In this document: positions 21,856 to 32,548 of the stretch, in pieces | How positions within the stretch are numbered: the first letter of the stretch is position 1 | How the letters are laid out: every line of letters begins with the position of its first letter | NCBI GenBank assembly: GCA_017607445.1 | Contig: JAEVHH010000002.1 | Span: forward strand, 3,091,501-3,155,500 | Direction: 5' to 3' | From: Histoplasma ohiense | Lineage: Eukaryota; Ascomycota; Eurotiomycetes; Onygenales; Ajellomycetaceae | DNA length: 64,000 bases | Translations under genes and position numbers: made by a program | The notes under the pieces: generated by a model | The model's input: only the letters and a program-made list of their open reading frames with translations | Databases searched by the model: none | What the model was told of the DNA's origin: nothing

Positions 21856-22032
21856 TCCTGCTTTGGCTTGAGCAAAGCGGGCAGCCCGCATACGAAAGAT
21901 CATTATCCTTGCAATTTTTGCGGGCTAGTGGTTTTGGCCCGGCTCGTTTTATCAGGGTGAAAAGCGAGGAGCTGTATGTATTATATATAGCAATTCGATG
22001 CTCTGTTTTGCTCCTCTCTCCTTGCTGGAAAG

Positions 22033-22080
22033 GGGAACAGGATGAGAACAGGATGAGAACAGGATGAGAACAGGATGGGA
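22033..22080. repeat. GATGAGAACAG tandem repeat
   Basis: About four copies of an 11-base unit lie in head-to-tail order in a region without genes. Confidence 0.8.
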
Positions 22081-23248
22081 AGCGAAGCTCACAATGCGTG
22101 CAAAACAAGTCTGGGAGGTTGGGCACTTGGGCTGCTGGCACTCGGGTACTCGGGCACTCGGGCCTCCCAAACCTCGAATCATATCCAAACGACGCCAAAA
22201 AGGGGAGCCAAGCGATGCAGGTTGCTGAAGATGGAAGCCCTAGCAAGGGTCACTTGGATCAGGATCCAGGAAGGATGTTTTGCATCATCATTGGGGTTGG
22301 CGCGAAAGTTTCCGTAAGCCCCCAGGTTCTTCTTATCTTCTCATGTTATCTTAAGACGTCACAAGTTCGGGGGTAGTTAAGTTTTACGCTTTTTACACTG
22401 CGTCTCCAATCAGCAAGCGTTCATTGCTTTATTTAGCTCCTTGACAAATTTGCCCCCCTTCCTCTCAGCACAGTATAAACCATTTTGAGCCACACGTCAT
22501 CGCTGTGTTTTATGAACGCGGAGGCGATGAGAGTTAATTGCAGCCAGTAACATGACAACCCTCAAGCTTTGACTCGCGAAGGTGGTTGCGTATTTGGCTG
22601 AGGTTCAATAATAGACAGTTGGTCCACCCGGGGAGGAAGCGCGAGGCTAACCCGACAACGCGGCACCCATTACTGTGTTGATTGGAATGTTAAGTATCGG
22701 ATAAGATAGTAGTATCTCAGCGTGCTCGTCGGGGTGTCAGGGCAGTTAGTCAAAGCGCGGTGCGTCCCTCAGCGGTTCGGGAGACTGGAGCGCTTGCAGT
22801 TATTCAATTCGACGCCGTCAGGTTTCCTCGCGGCCTGTGGTGACCTTCAATCGGCTCCTGTCTGCGCCCCTCGTCTCCAACCAGCGGTTTGTGGTTAGCA
22901 CAACGCTCGCAACCATCTGGACGATGACGTGCGGTGACTCGCTGCGGGCCTTCTATACGGACGTGGAGAGTGCCTGCGTTACTGCTATGTATACCTTCCC
23001 CGGCGAGGTTTCAGACCGTTCAGAGCTTTCGTGTCTGTGCTCTGAAATAGTCGCATAAAGAGGGCTGTCCAGCAGCTTTTGATATGTCATCTCGTTGGGC
23101 CACGCGAGTTACGAGGTATTAATAGCATCCCTAATACGACCCATTTACTCTGTATGTCGAGCAGTATCTGTAGTGCCAGCACTGATCTTTCGACAGACGA
23201 ATATGTTTTTGGCAGAGCTTCCGAGTCAAATGATTCAATTCGGTTTAA

Positions 23249-23372
23249 CCCCACATGAAGGCGGTCATTTACAACAACCTAGAGGAGCCTGATATCCAAA
23301 TACCTAAAGACCCTGATTCAACCCTCCTTGACCCACGCAGATACAATCCGGAACTAGGCTCTGATCCGTTCT
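23249..23372 (+). pseudogene. Inverted fragment related to the 23.4-24.4 kb gene
   Basis: Positions 23249-23278 are an exact 30-base inverted copy of 23791-23820, which lies in exon 2 of the neighbouring minus-strand gene. On the plus strand the copy reads MKAVIYNN and stays open to a stop at about 23374, with a well-composed tail (DPRRYNPELGSDPFL). The same MKAVIYNN occurs in the neighbouring protein. This looks like the end of a second, related gene that has been broken, or a fragment moved by a local rearrangement. No upstream coding part was found. Confidence 0.5.
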
Positions 23373-23437
23373 TATAATATGATAAGAAGAAGCCACCCAA
23401 CACCGTAAAAACAAAGAAAGAAAGAATGTCCTTCCAA

Positions 23438-24360
23438 TCACACCGAGATCGTGTCCCCTATCGGGTTGCCGATCCACCATCCTGCAAAATCCTTTAGACC
23501 TTTTACATCCTTCTCGCGGAAATCGTACAGTCTGGTCGATCGTAGGATAAGATTCTCGCCATCAAAATATGATTCGATGACTCGAGCTCGTTGTATGCCC
23601 ATGAGTGAGAAAACCAACACCTATAGATACCAAATCAGTATCCTGCCGCATGAATGGTAGTAAGAGGAGTAATTACCGGCGAAATCATATGTTGGATAAA
23701 GCGTCGCTGTTTCATCTGTCCAAACATAAGGCGTAGAATGGCCAGCAATTCTCCACGGAAGTATTCCTGCTCATTCTCCTCTATGTTGTTGTTGTTGTAA
23801 ATGACCGCCTTCATGTGGGGATGCTCTTTGCCGGCAATATCTGTCAACCTTAAAGCACCAAACTCGGGGTCACTGTATTGATATAGGCTTTTGAAGGGAT
23901 GGTAATCGGCGACACTGTTCGTGGTAGTGAGAATAATTTTACTATAGAGAGAGGATCTATAGAAGGCGAGCCTACCATCCCCCACTCCATGGCGTTGGGG
24001 TACCCTCGAATCATTTTCGATTCTCACAACGGCATGTATAGTGCACCAGGTAATCTTCAAGAGCGTATGCACGATCAAGGGGGGCGAACAAAATCCCCCG
24101 ATGGATCAAACTGCAGTGCGGCCTTTGCACTTGGGGTATGGTCCAAGGTCAAACTCGTCAAGTTCTGGGACGCTTGGACACGCGGTGAAGAAGGTGGGCT
24201 TGAGGTCTGATTTCTCATCCAAAACCATGGGGAGGATGGAAATCTTCAGATTCTTGAGCTGTGATACGCTCAATTGGTGATCTTGGAGCTTTTCAACTTT
24301 GGCTTCGATATCGAACAAGACCTTGCGGCGTCGGAGGCGCTCGGCAGGTTCGGCGGACAT
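23438..24360 (-). CDS. Conserved-looking hypothetical protein, three exons
   Basis: Exons 24360-24112, 24054-23677 and 23620-23438, all joined in phase 0, give 269 residues. The donors (GTTTGA, GTAATT) are weak, the acceptors ordinary. The joins read GRTA-ITWCTIHAVVRIENDS and MISP-VLVFSLMGIQRARV, which makes a single smooth protein. The N-terminus is charged and helical (ERLRRRKVLFDIEAKVEKL). The middle contains KIILTTTNSVADYHPF, and the C-terminal part (YFRGELLAILRLMFGQMKQR to YFDGENLILRSTRLYDF) has an alternating helix/strand pattern like lineage-specific fungal proteins. I do not recognise a function. It starts at the ATG at 24360. Confidence 0.6.
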
Positions 24361-26777
24361 GTTGTTTAGAGGGTGAAGGAAACATTGAAGGCTAAAAGGA
24401 GTATAATTGCTCTGTGGTGGGAGTCTTTATATGCTTAGATGTAAGGTAGTCAATCGTTGTAGGATGATGGAACATCCGGTAGTTGCCCCACTTGTCGCCC
24501 GGCAACCAACACCAACCATCGCACTTTCCCATGATGACCAAGATAAAAGGACACCGCGTTATAAAAAATCCGTACATTTTAGACGGGCGCGCGGGGAGAA
24601 TGCTCGCGGGCCTTAGGTCCTGGAAGATATATTGCGATAGCTTCGGGGCTCCCTATGTGCCGGAAGGAACCTTCGCCATTGCCCGCCATTTATCAGATGG
24701 AGGTTTTGAAAACTCGAGAAGAAGTGAACCCCATAGCCTTCTCTACGCCTGTTGGCGCATCGAACTTGCAGTAAGACGCAGCGACAGAACGCGCGGTTAG
24801 CCGACCTCCAACTAGAGAGACTCCTTCGAAAAAGTCTCTATCAAATTGTTCCATACACCTGCTCTACTAGGATCTCCTGATGACCCTTTGAAAGCACTTT
24901 GAGTGATGATGAAAGCCCTGATGACCCAAGCCCATTCAAGCTCATCAGTCCAGTTCCCAAAGGACTGGAGAGGCTCCCACTACTTAGCTATATTATCCAA
25001 TTGATTCCTGTGTTGAAGTCCAATACCTAGGCATATTAAAACTTTACGTGATTAACCAATAATAACGTGTCATTTGTAGATCCACTGTACGCTGTATGCA
25101 CTAAACAATCACGCTAATTTTGCCAAACCTACGGACAAGGGGGATAAACATTGAGATTGGCGCCGGAATAACTAATGGCAAAAGTTTCGAAATTATGATG
25201 TCATACCTACTATTAACCGGACCCACCAATTAGATTAGAAAGGTGTGGCCCAGCCAAGTTTCGGCTCTGTTTGGTCGATTGATTTAAAAGTGGTGAGCAA
25301 CAGAGCACCATGAGCAGAAAAGGGCCACTAAAACGAGAAGCCAGCGATATCGATGGTGTATCGTGTATCCAATCCCAAAGTCCTCTGTAGATCCAGGGAG
25401 GACCGTCTGTCATGGCCGTCGCACAACGTTCACATGTCAAAAGGACGGAAGGCTTTGGACCCTAGCGTAATGATCGAATTTCATGAATCTCAGTGTGTCG
25501 CGTGTGCTTGCGCGGTTTGAGTCTTGGTTGCGTCAGGAGCTACCTAAACTTATTCGCCCCGGACAGATCTGGACAAGCGACGTAAGCCTGTTTGGGAAGG
25601 GTCATCCAGATGGGGCATTCGACAAGGGTCTGTGGATGTTGGTTGATTCACAGTGATTGGGGGATTGATTGTTGCGTGGTGGTGATCGCCCTTGGGAAGG
25701 AGGAGGGGGCGCTTCCGAGCTAGTAGTAACGAATCGCTGGAGCCAGAAGGTTTCACACCTGCAGCCAGAGCAAAGGGCCTAGCGACCCTAGCTAAGCGAA
25801 AATCCTCCATCGCTAGGAAGAGTGTCGATGTCTTCGGCAGGCTGCTATTCGTTCGTGTCCATCGAGTAGCCCCCGAACACCAACCTTGGCGCCGGGAGAC
25901 CCGGTTTTCTGGTTCTCCGTTTTTGATATCAGGCATTATTACGTGGTGCACCCTGCGTCACCTATTTGGCCGAGTCGCGAGTATTTCAATCTGATTTGGA
26001 ATCTGCTTCGAGGGCTGTGCTGGCTCGCTGCCAATAGATCATCTGCCATGTCCCAACCGTCCCAAAGGCTGGCAGGAAGACGTTGCGTGGATGACAGAAA
26101 ACCGGGAACGCCGCCTGTCATTGGCTGGGGCATTGGATGTCACGCCTTTGCCATAACCGGCAAGGATACTGCCGATCATTTTAAAGGAGGCTCTGTGGAG
26201 GAATATTATAAATCCGACTTGCTGACGCAACTGTGACTAAACGTTGCCGCCAAATGACGCTATCCCGTATTCGATCGTGCCAAGATGCCCCCGTCGTCCC
26301 GTTGCCCGGCAACCGTAATCTGGAGCGTTTGTTTGTCAACCTGGGCCTCATCCCGCAACAGCCCCGCTCCTCTTGATATGGCAGATCTCAGCATTCTTCA
26401 GTCTCACAAGGGCCGGAAACTACTGGAGATTACGACTAGGTCTCCTCCTTGCGCTCAATTTCTCTCCTTTCAAATTCACTATTCCAAGTGAGAGAGAGTT
26501 GTTTCTTTTCGCTCGCACCGTGCCGACGCATGACATCAAGAGTACCCAGTATCGAGCGAGTGTGTTGCATATATGTTAAAGATGTGTTAACAACGTGGCA
26601 TCGAGTGAGCTGAGGTATATTTCCGCCTGTGGAATTTGGTCCCGTTGACAAAAAAAAAAAGTCTCAGGCGCATGAGCCCGGCCAATCTACTCTGTCCAAT
26701 GTTTCTTTGTTAGTTATCGCAAACGTATCGGTACGCCGCCAAGTCACCTCACGCAACCGTTTGGGAGGGGATCAAAT
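24361..26777. other. Intergenic region without a convincing gene
   Basis: Several open frames of 60-130 residues occur on both strands, for example 25550-25951 (-) and 25692-25994 (+), which overlap each other. None has a recognisable domain or consistent context. The last 300 bases are the promoter of the Kelch protein gene and include a short poly-A at 26649-26659. Confidence 0.4.
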
Positions 26778-29700
26778 ATGCGGAAAACAACCTCATTCGG
26801 CCTCGCCGTCGGTGTTCTTGCTATGTTGGCTGGAAGAGTGCCCGCCGAACTGCCCGCCGAACTGCCCTACAACCCTTCATACATCAGCAACCCAGATTCA
26901 CCAAACCAAACGGAGGTCTTCATCCTTTCTCCACAAAATTCGGCCTCTTCGAATAGATTCCGGCTTCAGTCTCTGGATATTTCGACTTCGTTCGCGGTCT
27001 CCCAGCTCCCGATCTCAGAGAATTTTGTTAACATGCCTTTTGTTACGGATGATGGCTCAAATTCCTTTATTTCCACTACTGACGCCGCGGGGACCCTGAC
27101 GGTTTATGCTGGAGACTGTCACACCAACTCTTCTACAGTCTGGCGACTACTGCGTACCTATGGGGATTCGTCCAATAATTTGAAGTGGCAGGAGTTACCA
27201 GTTCTTTCTGCCGGAGGCGAACACGTCCGTGGACCTTCATATTTATCTGCAGCTGTTTCATATCCTTCCCCGGTGCCACCGTCACTGCCGGACCTCTTCA
27301 TTTTTGGAGGAATGTGCCCATGGGGGGACAAAAAGGATAATAACTGGGTATCTGCGGCCGATTATTCCAAATCTATCATGTCTCTCACTGCTGATAATGC
27401 ATCTTCGATCCCTTCCTATCAAGCTGAAATTATTACGCCAGGATCATCTCCAGTTGCTGAAGCAGGGTTTGCCATAACACCGTTGGGGCCAGCTTATTCG
27501 AATTCCTCCAGTGGTAAAACACTTCAGCATCAAAATTTCGTTCTAACCGGGGGCCACACTCAGGGAGCGTTCATCAACATGTCCCAGGTTGCGTTGTTTT
27601 CTCTCCCTGAAGCTACCTGGAGCTATGTGTTAGTCAGCCAGGACAGTGCAACTTCATCTCTACCAGACCTGGAGGGTATCGACGGGGTGGAGCCGCGCTC
27701 CGGCCATACTGCGTTATTGTCACCAGACGGCAGCAAAATTATTGTTTTCGGCGGCTGGGTCGGTGATATCAGTCGTCCAGCCCAACCTCAGCTTGTTATT
27801 CTTGAGCTGGGAGCGGCGTATGGAGGATCTGGACACTGGAAGTGGACTGTACCTCGTCAGGCCATGCATGGGCCAAAGCCTGGTACCGGAATTTTTGGCC
27901 ATGGCGCGGCAATGCTTCCTGGCGGTATAATGTTTGTAACCGGAGGCTATTCGATTCCCCAGTCGGCCCCGAAACAATCACGTACAGACCTTACCGCTAA
28001 TACCAAAGGATATCTCTTCAACACGACTTCGGAGACTTGGATCACGTCTTACATTCCTACGAACAACATTGGGCCCTATCGCCAGGCGAATCATGGACCT
28101 CTTTCGCGGAACTCACAAAAAGCTGGACTTGGGTTTGGCGTTGCCATTGGGCTTGTGATTGTCATTGTCATAGCATTTTTTGTTTACCGCCGTCGCTCTC
28201 GTCACTCTCGCGAACATCGCAGAACTCGGGAGCAAGTGCTCCGTAGGCTTGCTTTGGGAGCGGAGCGTCCACATCTGGACCCTTCGGGGAACGTTCACCA
28301 GCCGACGAACAACGTCACGGCAGAAAAATTGGCTCTCTATCCTAATGCGTACTCATGGGTTGGCAATCCCAGCAATCGTGACTCTAAATATACTGGCACT
28401 ACGTCTGCGGAAAGAACAGGGCTTCTGGTAGATATGCCAAGTCCCACAAGAGGTCTTCGACGGAGTGTGCATTACAGAGGATGTCAATCCTCTCCATGCT
28501 TTGAGAGTTCGAGAAGGAACGTAGGATTCAGTGGTATACATCCGATCGACGAGGGAGATGAATGTGAGGATGCCATTGACAGCAGTGCGATGGCGGTAGA
28601 GAAAGGAGCAACTCCACAGCAGAGCCGGACATCTGTCATCTCCAATCCATTTAGTGATTCTTCCCGCTATAGCGATTCTTACAGCGCCAGTTCGTTTCCG
28701 CAAGGCATAGCGATCCATGAAAAATCGTCCTCAAACGAATGGACGGATACTTCCGAGTCCAACGACACCGCTTCCAGGAGCTACTCTCCAGATAAGAGTC
28801 TCCGAACACTATCGGGTTTTTCTGAAGTTTCCAGCTCTTTCATGTCGTCCTCCTCGCAACCCGCAAATCGTGTTTTTTTGAACAAAAACCTGGCGGACGT
28901 TCCAGCTGCGTTCGAGCCCATCCAACACTGGTCCCCTGAAAGCCACTTCCAAGGGCAGTTACATGCACACTCTACCGGTGGTGGCAGTAGCTACGATCCG
29001 GTCAACGAGTTAAGTACACATACGACGTGGTCCTCGGACAACACCATTGTGTCTCAAGGCCCTGCACATAATACAACTTTCGGCCGATCACAAGCAGAAA
29101 ACGAATTTCTTCTTGGTGTTACGCCATTGGAGTCATCAAGGAGAGGGCTGAACGTGATGCAGAACAAAGGTCGGGGATTAGTTGGTAACGTCCGCCGCAC
29201 CCTCCGTTCCGTCAGGAGAGATGAGAATATCGCAAAGTCGAATTCCGTGAGCCTGGAAAATATATCGTCAGGCTCTCAACGCTCTCAGCGACTAGAACAA
29301 CAACAACAGCAGCAGCAGCAGCAGTATGAACCATACAAGCCGTATCAGCAGCAGCAGCAGTATGAACCATACAAGCCGTATCAGCAGCAGCAGTATGAAC
29401 CATACAAGCCGTATCAGCAGCAAAGGAGTACAAGCACGAGTCCCACAAAGAGCCTCTATAGTTTTCAGGACAGGAGAGAATCAACAACAACTTCGGATTC
29501 ACATAGCATTCCCGGACGCGCCAAGAGCTCCGCCTCGTCAATCCTGGGGCGCAAGCAGGGTGCGAAGGACTGGGGTGCGAAGCGATCCTCTGCTGATAGT
29601 GCGCAGATACGGCTGCTTCAGGCGGCGCGCGCTGCTGATACTAATAATCTCTACGGAGCAGCATCGTCATCGGAGAGTGGTGCTGGTATGAGTTTAAGCA

Positions 29701-29855
29701 GCCACTCACCAGATCTCCTCGACTATGATGACGATGAGGAATGGGACGTGGAAGCAGCGGCGGAAGGCAGGTTGGTGCAAATTGCCTATACCGTTCCCAA
29801 GGAGAAGCTTCGGGTGGTCAATCCTGGCGTTGGAGATTATGTGGACGAACGATGA
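26778..29855 (+). CDS. Kelch-repeat single-pass membrane protein
   Basis: A single exon of 1025 residues. Residues 1-24 form a signal peptide (TSFGLAVGVLAMLAG). The extracytoplasmic part to about residue 448 holds Kelch-like beta-propeller blades (FIFGGMCPWG, FVLTGGHTQG, PRSGHTALLSPDGSKIIVFGGWVG, GHGAAMLPGGIMFVTGGYS) with several N-glycosylation sequons. One membrane helix at about 450-470 (LGFGVAIGLVIVIVIAFF) is followed by a basic stop-transfer (YRRRSRHSREHRRTREQ). The 550-residue cytoplasmic tail is Ser-rich and disordered, and contains a polyglutamine tract and three QQQYEPYKPY repeats. Fungal Kelch membrane proteins of this build are thought to act at the cell surface or in polarity, but the ligand is unknown. 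The acidic end (DLLDYDDDEEWDVEA) precedes a conserved-looking C-terminus. Confidence 0.85.
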   Translation: MRKTTSFGLAVGVLAMLAGRVPAELPAELPYNPSYISNPDSPNQTEVFILSPQNSASSNRFRLQSLDISTSFAVSQLPISENFVNMPFVTDDGSNSFISTTDAAGTLTVYAGDCHTNSSTVWRLLRTYGDSSNNLKWQELPVLSAGGEHVRGPSYLSAAVSYPSPVPPSLPDLFIFGGMCPWGDKKDNNWVSAADYSKSIMSLTADNASSIPSYQAEIITPGSSPVAEAGFAITPLGPAYSNSSSGKTLQHQNFVLTGGHTQGAFINMSQVALFSLPEATWSYVLVSQDSATSSLPDLEGIDGVEPRSGHTALLSPDGSKIIVFGGWVGDISRPAQPQLVILELGAAYGGSGHWKWTVPRQAMHGPKPGTGIFGHGAAMLPGGIMFVTGGYSIPQSAPKQSRTDLTANTKGYLFNTTSETWITSYIPTNNIGPYRQANHGPLSRNSQKAGLGFGVAIGLVIVIVIAFFVYRRRSRHSREHRRTREQVLRRLALGAERPHLDPSGNVHQPTNNVTAEKLALYPNAYSWVGNPSNRDSKYTGTTSAERTGLLVDMPSPTRGLRRSVHYRGCQSSPCFESSRRNVGFSGIHPIDEGDECEDAIDSSAMAVEKGATPQQSRTSVISNPFSDSSRYSDSYSASSFPQGIAIHEKSSSNEWTDTSESNDTASRSYSPDKSLRTLSGFSEVSSSFMSSSSQPANRVFLNKNLADVPAAFEPIQHWSPESHFQGQLHAHSTGGGSSYDPVNELSTHTTWSSDNTIVSQGPAHNTTFGRSQAENEFLLGVTPLESSRRGLNVMQNKGRGLVGNVRRTLRSVRRDENIAKSNSVSLENISSGSQRSQRLEQQQQQQQQQYEPYKPYQQQQQYEPYKPYQQQQYEPYKPYQQQRSTSTSPTKSLYSFQDRRESTTTSDSHSIPGRAKSSASSILGRKQGAKDWGAKRSSADSAQIRLLQAARAADTNNLYGAASSSESGAGMSLSSHSPDLLDYDDDEEWDVEAAAEGRLVQIAYTVPKEKLRVVNPGVGDYVDER
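29299..29423 (+). repeat. CAG tract and 33-36 base TATGAACCATACAAGCCGTA repeat
   Basis: A CAA/CAG run (29299-29323) is followed by three copies of a unit made of TATGAACCATACAAGCCGTA plus a variable number of CAG codons. The units begin near 29324, 29360 and 29393. They encode YEPYKPYQQQ repeats in the cytoplasmic tail of the Kelch protein. Confidence 0.85.
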
Positions 29856-30631
29856 TGATCAGACGCTTCCAGAAATTATGGAGCTGAACATGAAACCGCG
29901 CCGTGGTGTCATTGGAGGGCCCCGTAAGTAAAGCTCAAGCGATCGGATTCCACTTGGCTGTTTTGGCGTCGGGGCTTTTTTTTTTTTTTTTTTTATCTTG
30001 AGGGTTCCCCTGTTATTCGAATGGTTTTGTTTGTTTTTTTCTATATTCTCTGTTTTGCTTGCCATTTTTTTTTCTTTCTTTGGCTTTTCGCTATATTTGA
30101 TAGGCCTGTATGGGTGGATTTTTGGTTGTTTTGTTATTTCTTTTGGTAATATGTGGATATATGATGAATTGGTACGAATCTCATTTTCTGGCATATGGGT
30201 GGATGAGATCATGTTTTACGATACTATCGAGGAGGTATACGAAATCTGGGGCGTGGTTTCATCATGTCTGTTCCTTTTCCTTTTCAGAGTACGAGTCTGC
30301 CATCGTCTCACCATACATTCGCTTCTTGCCGTGTATAAAGCCTGAAATTTATTGTTTGTGGTCTGTTTATTCTATATAATATACACTCTCTAGATAAGAT
30401 ATAGTTAGTCTTTTTGAAAGATATTTCAATACACGAATACACATTGTTCAAGAATTCAAACTCTCTTTTCAATCGCTGTATTATATACAATGAGTTACAC
30501 CCTTTAGAGGATGTAACAACCAAATATTCTAGAAAAAAAAAATACAATGCACTTGCATATCTGCACGGTGATCCCCACTGACAGCTGGCCAACAAACGGC
30601 GCTACTCACCGTACATATAGATATGCATCAG
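29856..30631. other. Convergent intergenic region
   Basis: The region lies between the 3' ends of the Kelch gene and the lipoate ligase gene. It holds a poly-T run at about 29978-29995, further T-rich sequence to 30090, and an A run at about 30532-30540. No coding region is supported. Confidence 0.45.
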
Positions 30632-32202
30632 TCAGCGTCCAAGCTTGCTGGCGAGCCAGCTTGAGACGTTCCGAATTTCGTCCTGAGAATCAAACGCGCC
30701 GGAACCGGCGAGGACACCTGCCCAATCGGAAATTTCATGCAGCTTCCTATTCGCAAGGATTTGGCCGGTCTGTTCGGATTGGACGTCGGCCTGCTCGGGG
30801 TTTGCGGAGGTGGAGATCTGGCTCGAGATTATTGCGCCGGATTTCACTCGGAGGAAGACACGTGTCTGTGCAGGGGTATGCGTGTTAGTAAGGGCTTTTG
30901 TGTTTTCTGTTTACCAGTGTGACGATAAGACGTAAATTGATATGTTGGGGAGGGGGGGGGACCATTGGCTGGTACTCACCGAGGAGGGAAGGTACTGTGG
31001 AAAAGGAGGTCTCGGTCTGGGATCTTCGTCCGTGGGATGGGTTGAAAAGGTAAATTGCGGTGATTGGCAGTATTTCCATTCCAAAGACTAAAAAACAAAT
31101 AAATAAAGAGTGGGAGATTAATTCAAGGGGTCCGACTAATTTTTGTGAAAAGAGTCGTGGGGCTACAGACATGAAGTTCTTGGATGCCTTGAACTATTTC
31201 TGGCTCACCGAGTGCGTGGATGTCAGCAAGTCCACCAACCGCCCAGTTCTGTGCCATGTGGACCTCTGGGTCAATTGCATGCGCGCGCTGAGCCCTTAGA
31301 ACGGCATCTGGATGGATGCCGTAGAGTTGGGCAAACTCCTCCATGATGTTGGAAATCACCTGGTCCATGAGAAAGGTTGAATCAACCACACTTGAAACAT
31401 TTCCTACTGGAGACCTAACACTTTCGACTCCTTTTGCTTTCAAGTAAGGTCGAGCTGGCGATCGTAGGAATGAGGTTATATTTCTGAGATTGGGAGAGTC
31501 AATCAAGCAAGTGCCGTGATGCAGAGCTCGAAATCGTGTCAGTTTATACGCGGAGCCAGAGATTTTGAGGGAATGCGGTATTATTTTTTCGGTTCGAAGG
31601 CTTGTCGGATGCCCTGTTTCAACTTTAATTGCTTCTCTAGATAGCGTTCCTGGATCCTGTCCTAGGACAATATCATGACGCTCATTGACCCTTGTGTTGA
31701 CTGCGCCGACGCGCTGGAGAGCCCTGACCACCATCTCGGCATGCTTGTCTCGATGGAAGACGGGTTTCGGACAGATGACACAGTAATTCAGATTGCCTTC
31801 GTCATGAAATACAGCACCACCTCCAGATCTCCGCCGCACAAAGGGCGCGTTGTTCGTAGATCCATCCGCAATTCTCTGGGGCCCACGATCCAGCTCTCGA
31901 AGATTGATTTCGAGCCATGGGTTCTGATTCCGGCCGATGACGACGCAGGGTCGATTTATGTACAAGAAAAGTATACTCGAATCCTGAGGGGAGTGCTCGA
32001 GTAAAAAGTTCTCAATTGAGAGGTTCACAAAAGGGTCGTTAGAGAGGGATCGGTAGATCTGATGCGTGCTGGATTCCCTGCTGACGGCTGCTGCAAGGCT
32101 CGACGCATATTTTGTGCTGATAGAGAAGCCCTTTTGTTGGAACCTATATCGCCATGGCAGATTTGCAAACGGCGTCCATTGCGGAGGGCGCAATGGAAGC
32201 AT
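30632..32202 (-). CDS. Mitochondrial lipoate-protein ligase (LplA/Aim22 family)
   Basis: Four coding segments would be 32202-31171, 31087-30980 and 30865-30632, that is three exons joined in phase 0, giving 457 residues. The first donor (GTCTGT) is weak, but the join GIQELH-SLEWKYCQSPQFTFST restores a conserved C-terminal block. The N-terminus (LPLRPPQWTPFANLPWRYRF) is basic and mitochondrial-like. The catalytic core shows NLSIENFLLEH, RRSGGGAVFHDEGNLNYCV (the lipoyl/ATP-binding RRxxGGGxVxHD motif) and KISGSAYKLTRFRALHHGTCLI. The enzyme attaches lipoate to E2 subunits of 2-oxoacid dehydrogenases and to glycine cleavage protein H, here by inference in mitochondria. The gene is divergent from chorismate synthase across 346 bases. 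Confidence 0.9.
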
Positions 32203-32548
32203 TGATGGATAGCAAGCTCATAATAAGGAATGCTCCCTCGAAATACAAAACTTCATCAGGGTTGTTGGCTGATATTGAGCCACAAGAACTAGGCCCGAAT
32301 AGGCAACGTTCAGCCCGGAGCTCCAATCCATGGGCTGAGTCATCCACATCATGGTGGGGGTGTGACAATTGTTTTCGCCTTCGGAATGAAAGACGATATT
32401 GAGAAATTGTAGAATATATATATCTGGCGACAGTGGCAATATATCACCCGGTCGATTGCGTTACCTAAACTATCAGAAGTTGCTCGCGCAATACTCCCGC
32501 CGCCAATTATTTGGTGTCCCTCCTCCAGTTTGAGAGCCCCGCGCCGCA
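32203..32548. promoter_or_regulatory. Shared divergent promoter of lipoate ligase and chorismate synthase
   Basis: Only 346 bases separate the two start codons. Both genes must start transcription inside or across this interval. An AT-rich stretch at 32400-32450 (including TATATATAT at 32415) lies near the middle. No specific operator could be identified. Confidence 0.5.

Larger units (their letters stand above)
20105..23248. other. Long gene-poor region with tandem repeats
   Basis: The first kilobase is the promoter and leader of the minus-strand kinase. It carries a GGA/GGAGGAT repeat at about 20795-20845; the frames through it are low-complexity. Between 21790 and 21850 there is a 10-base repeat (GGCTCTCTCT). 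At 22035-22078 a GATGAGAACAG unit repeats about four times, and near 22138-22165 a GGCACTCGGGT-type unit repeats three times. No open frame in 20105-23248 looks like a real protein. Confidence 0.45.

Noticed and set aside
25550..25994. Two overlapping opposite open frames of 133 and 100 residues
   Set aside because: They cover the same bases in opposite directions, neither has a recognisable domain, and both are probably chance frames in GC-richer sequence.
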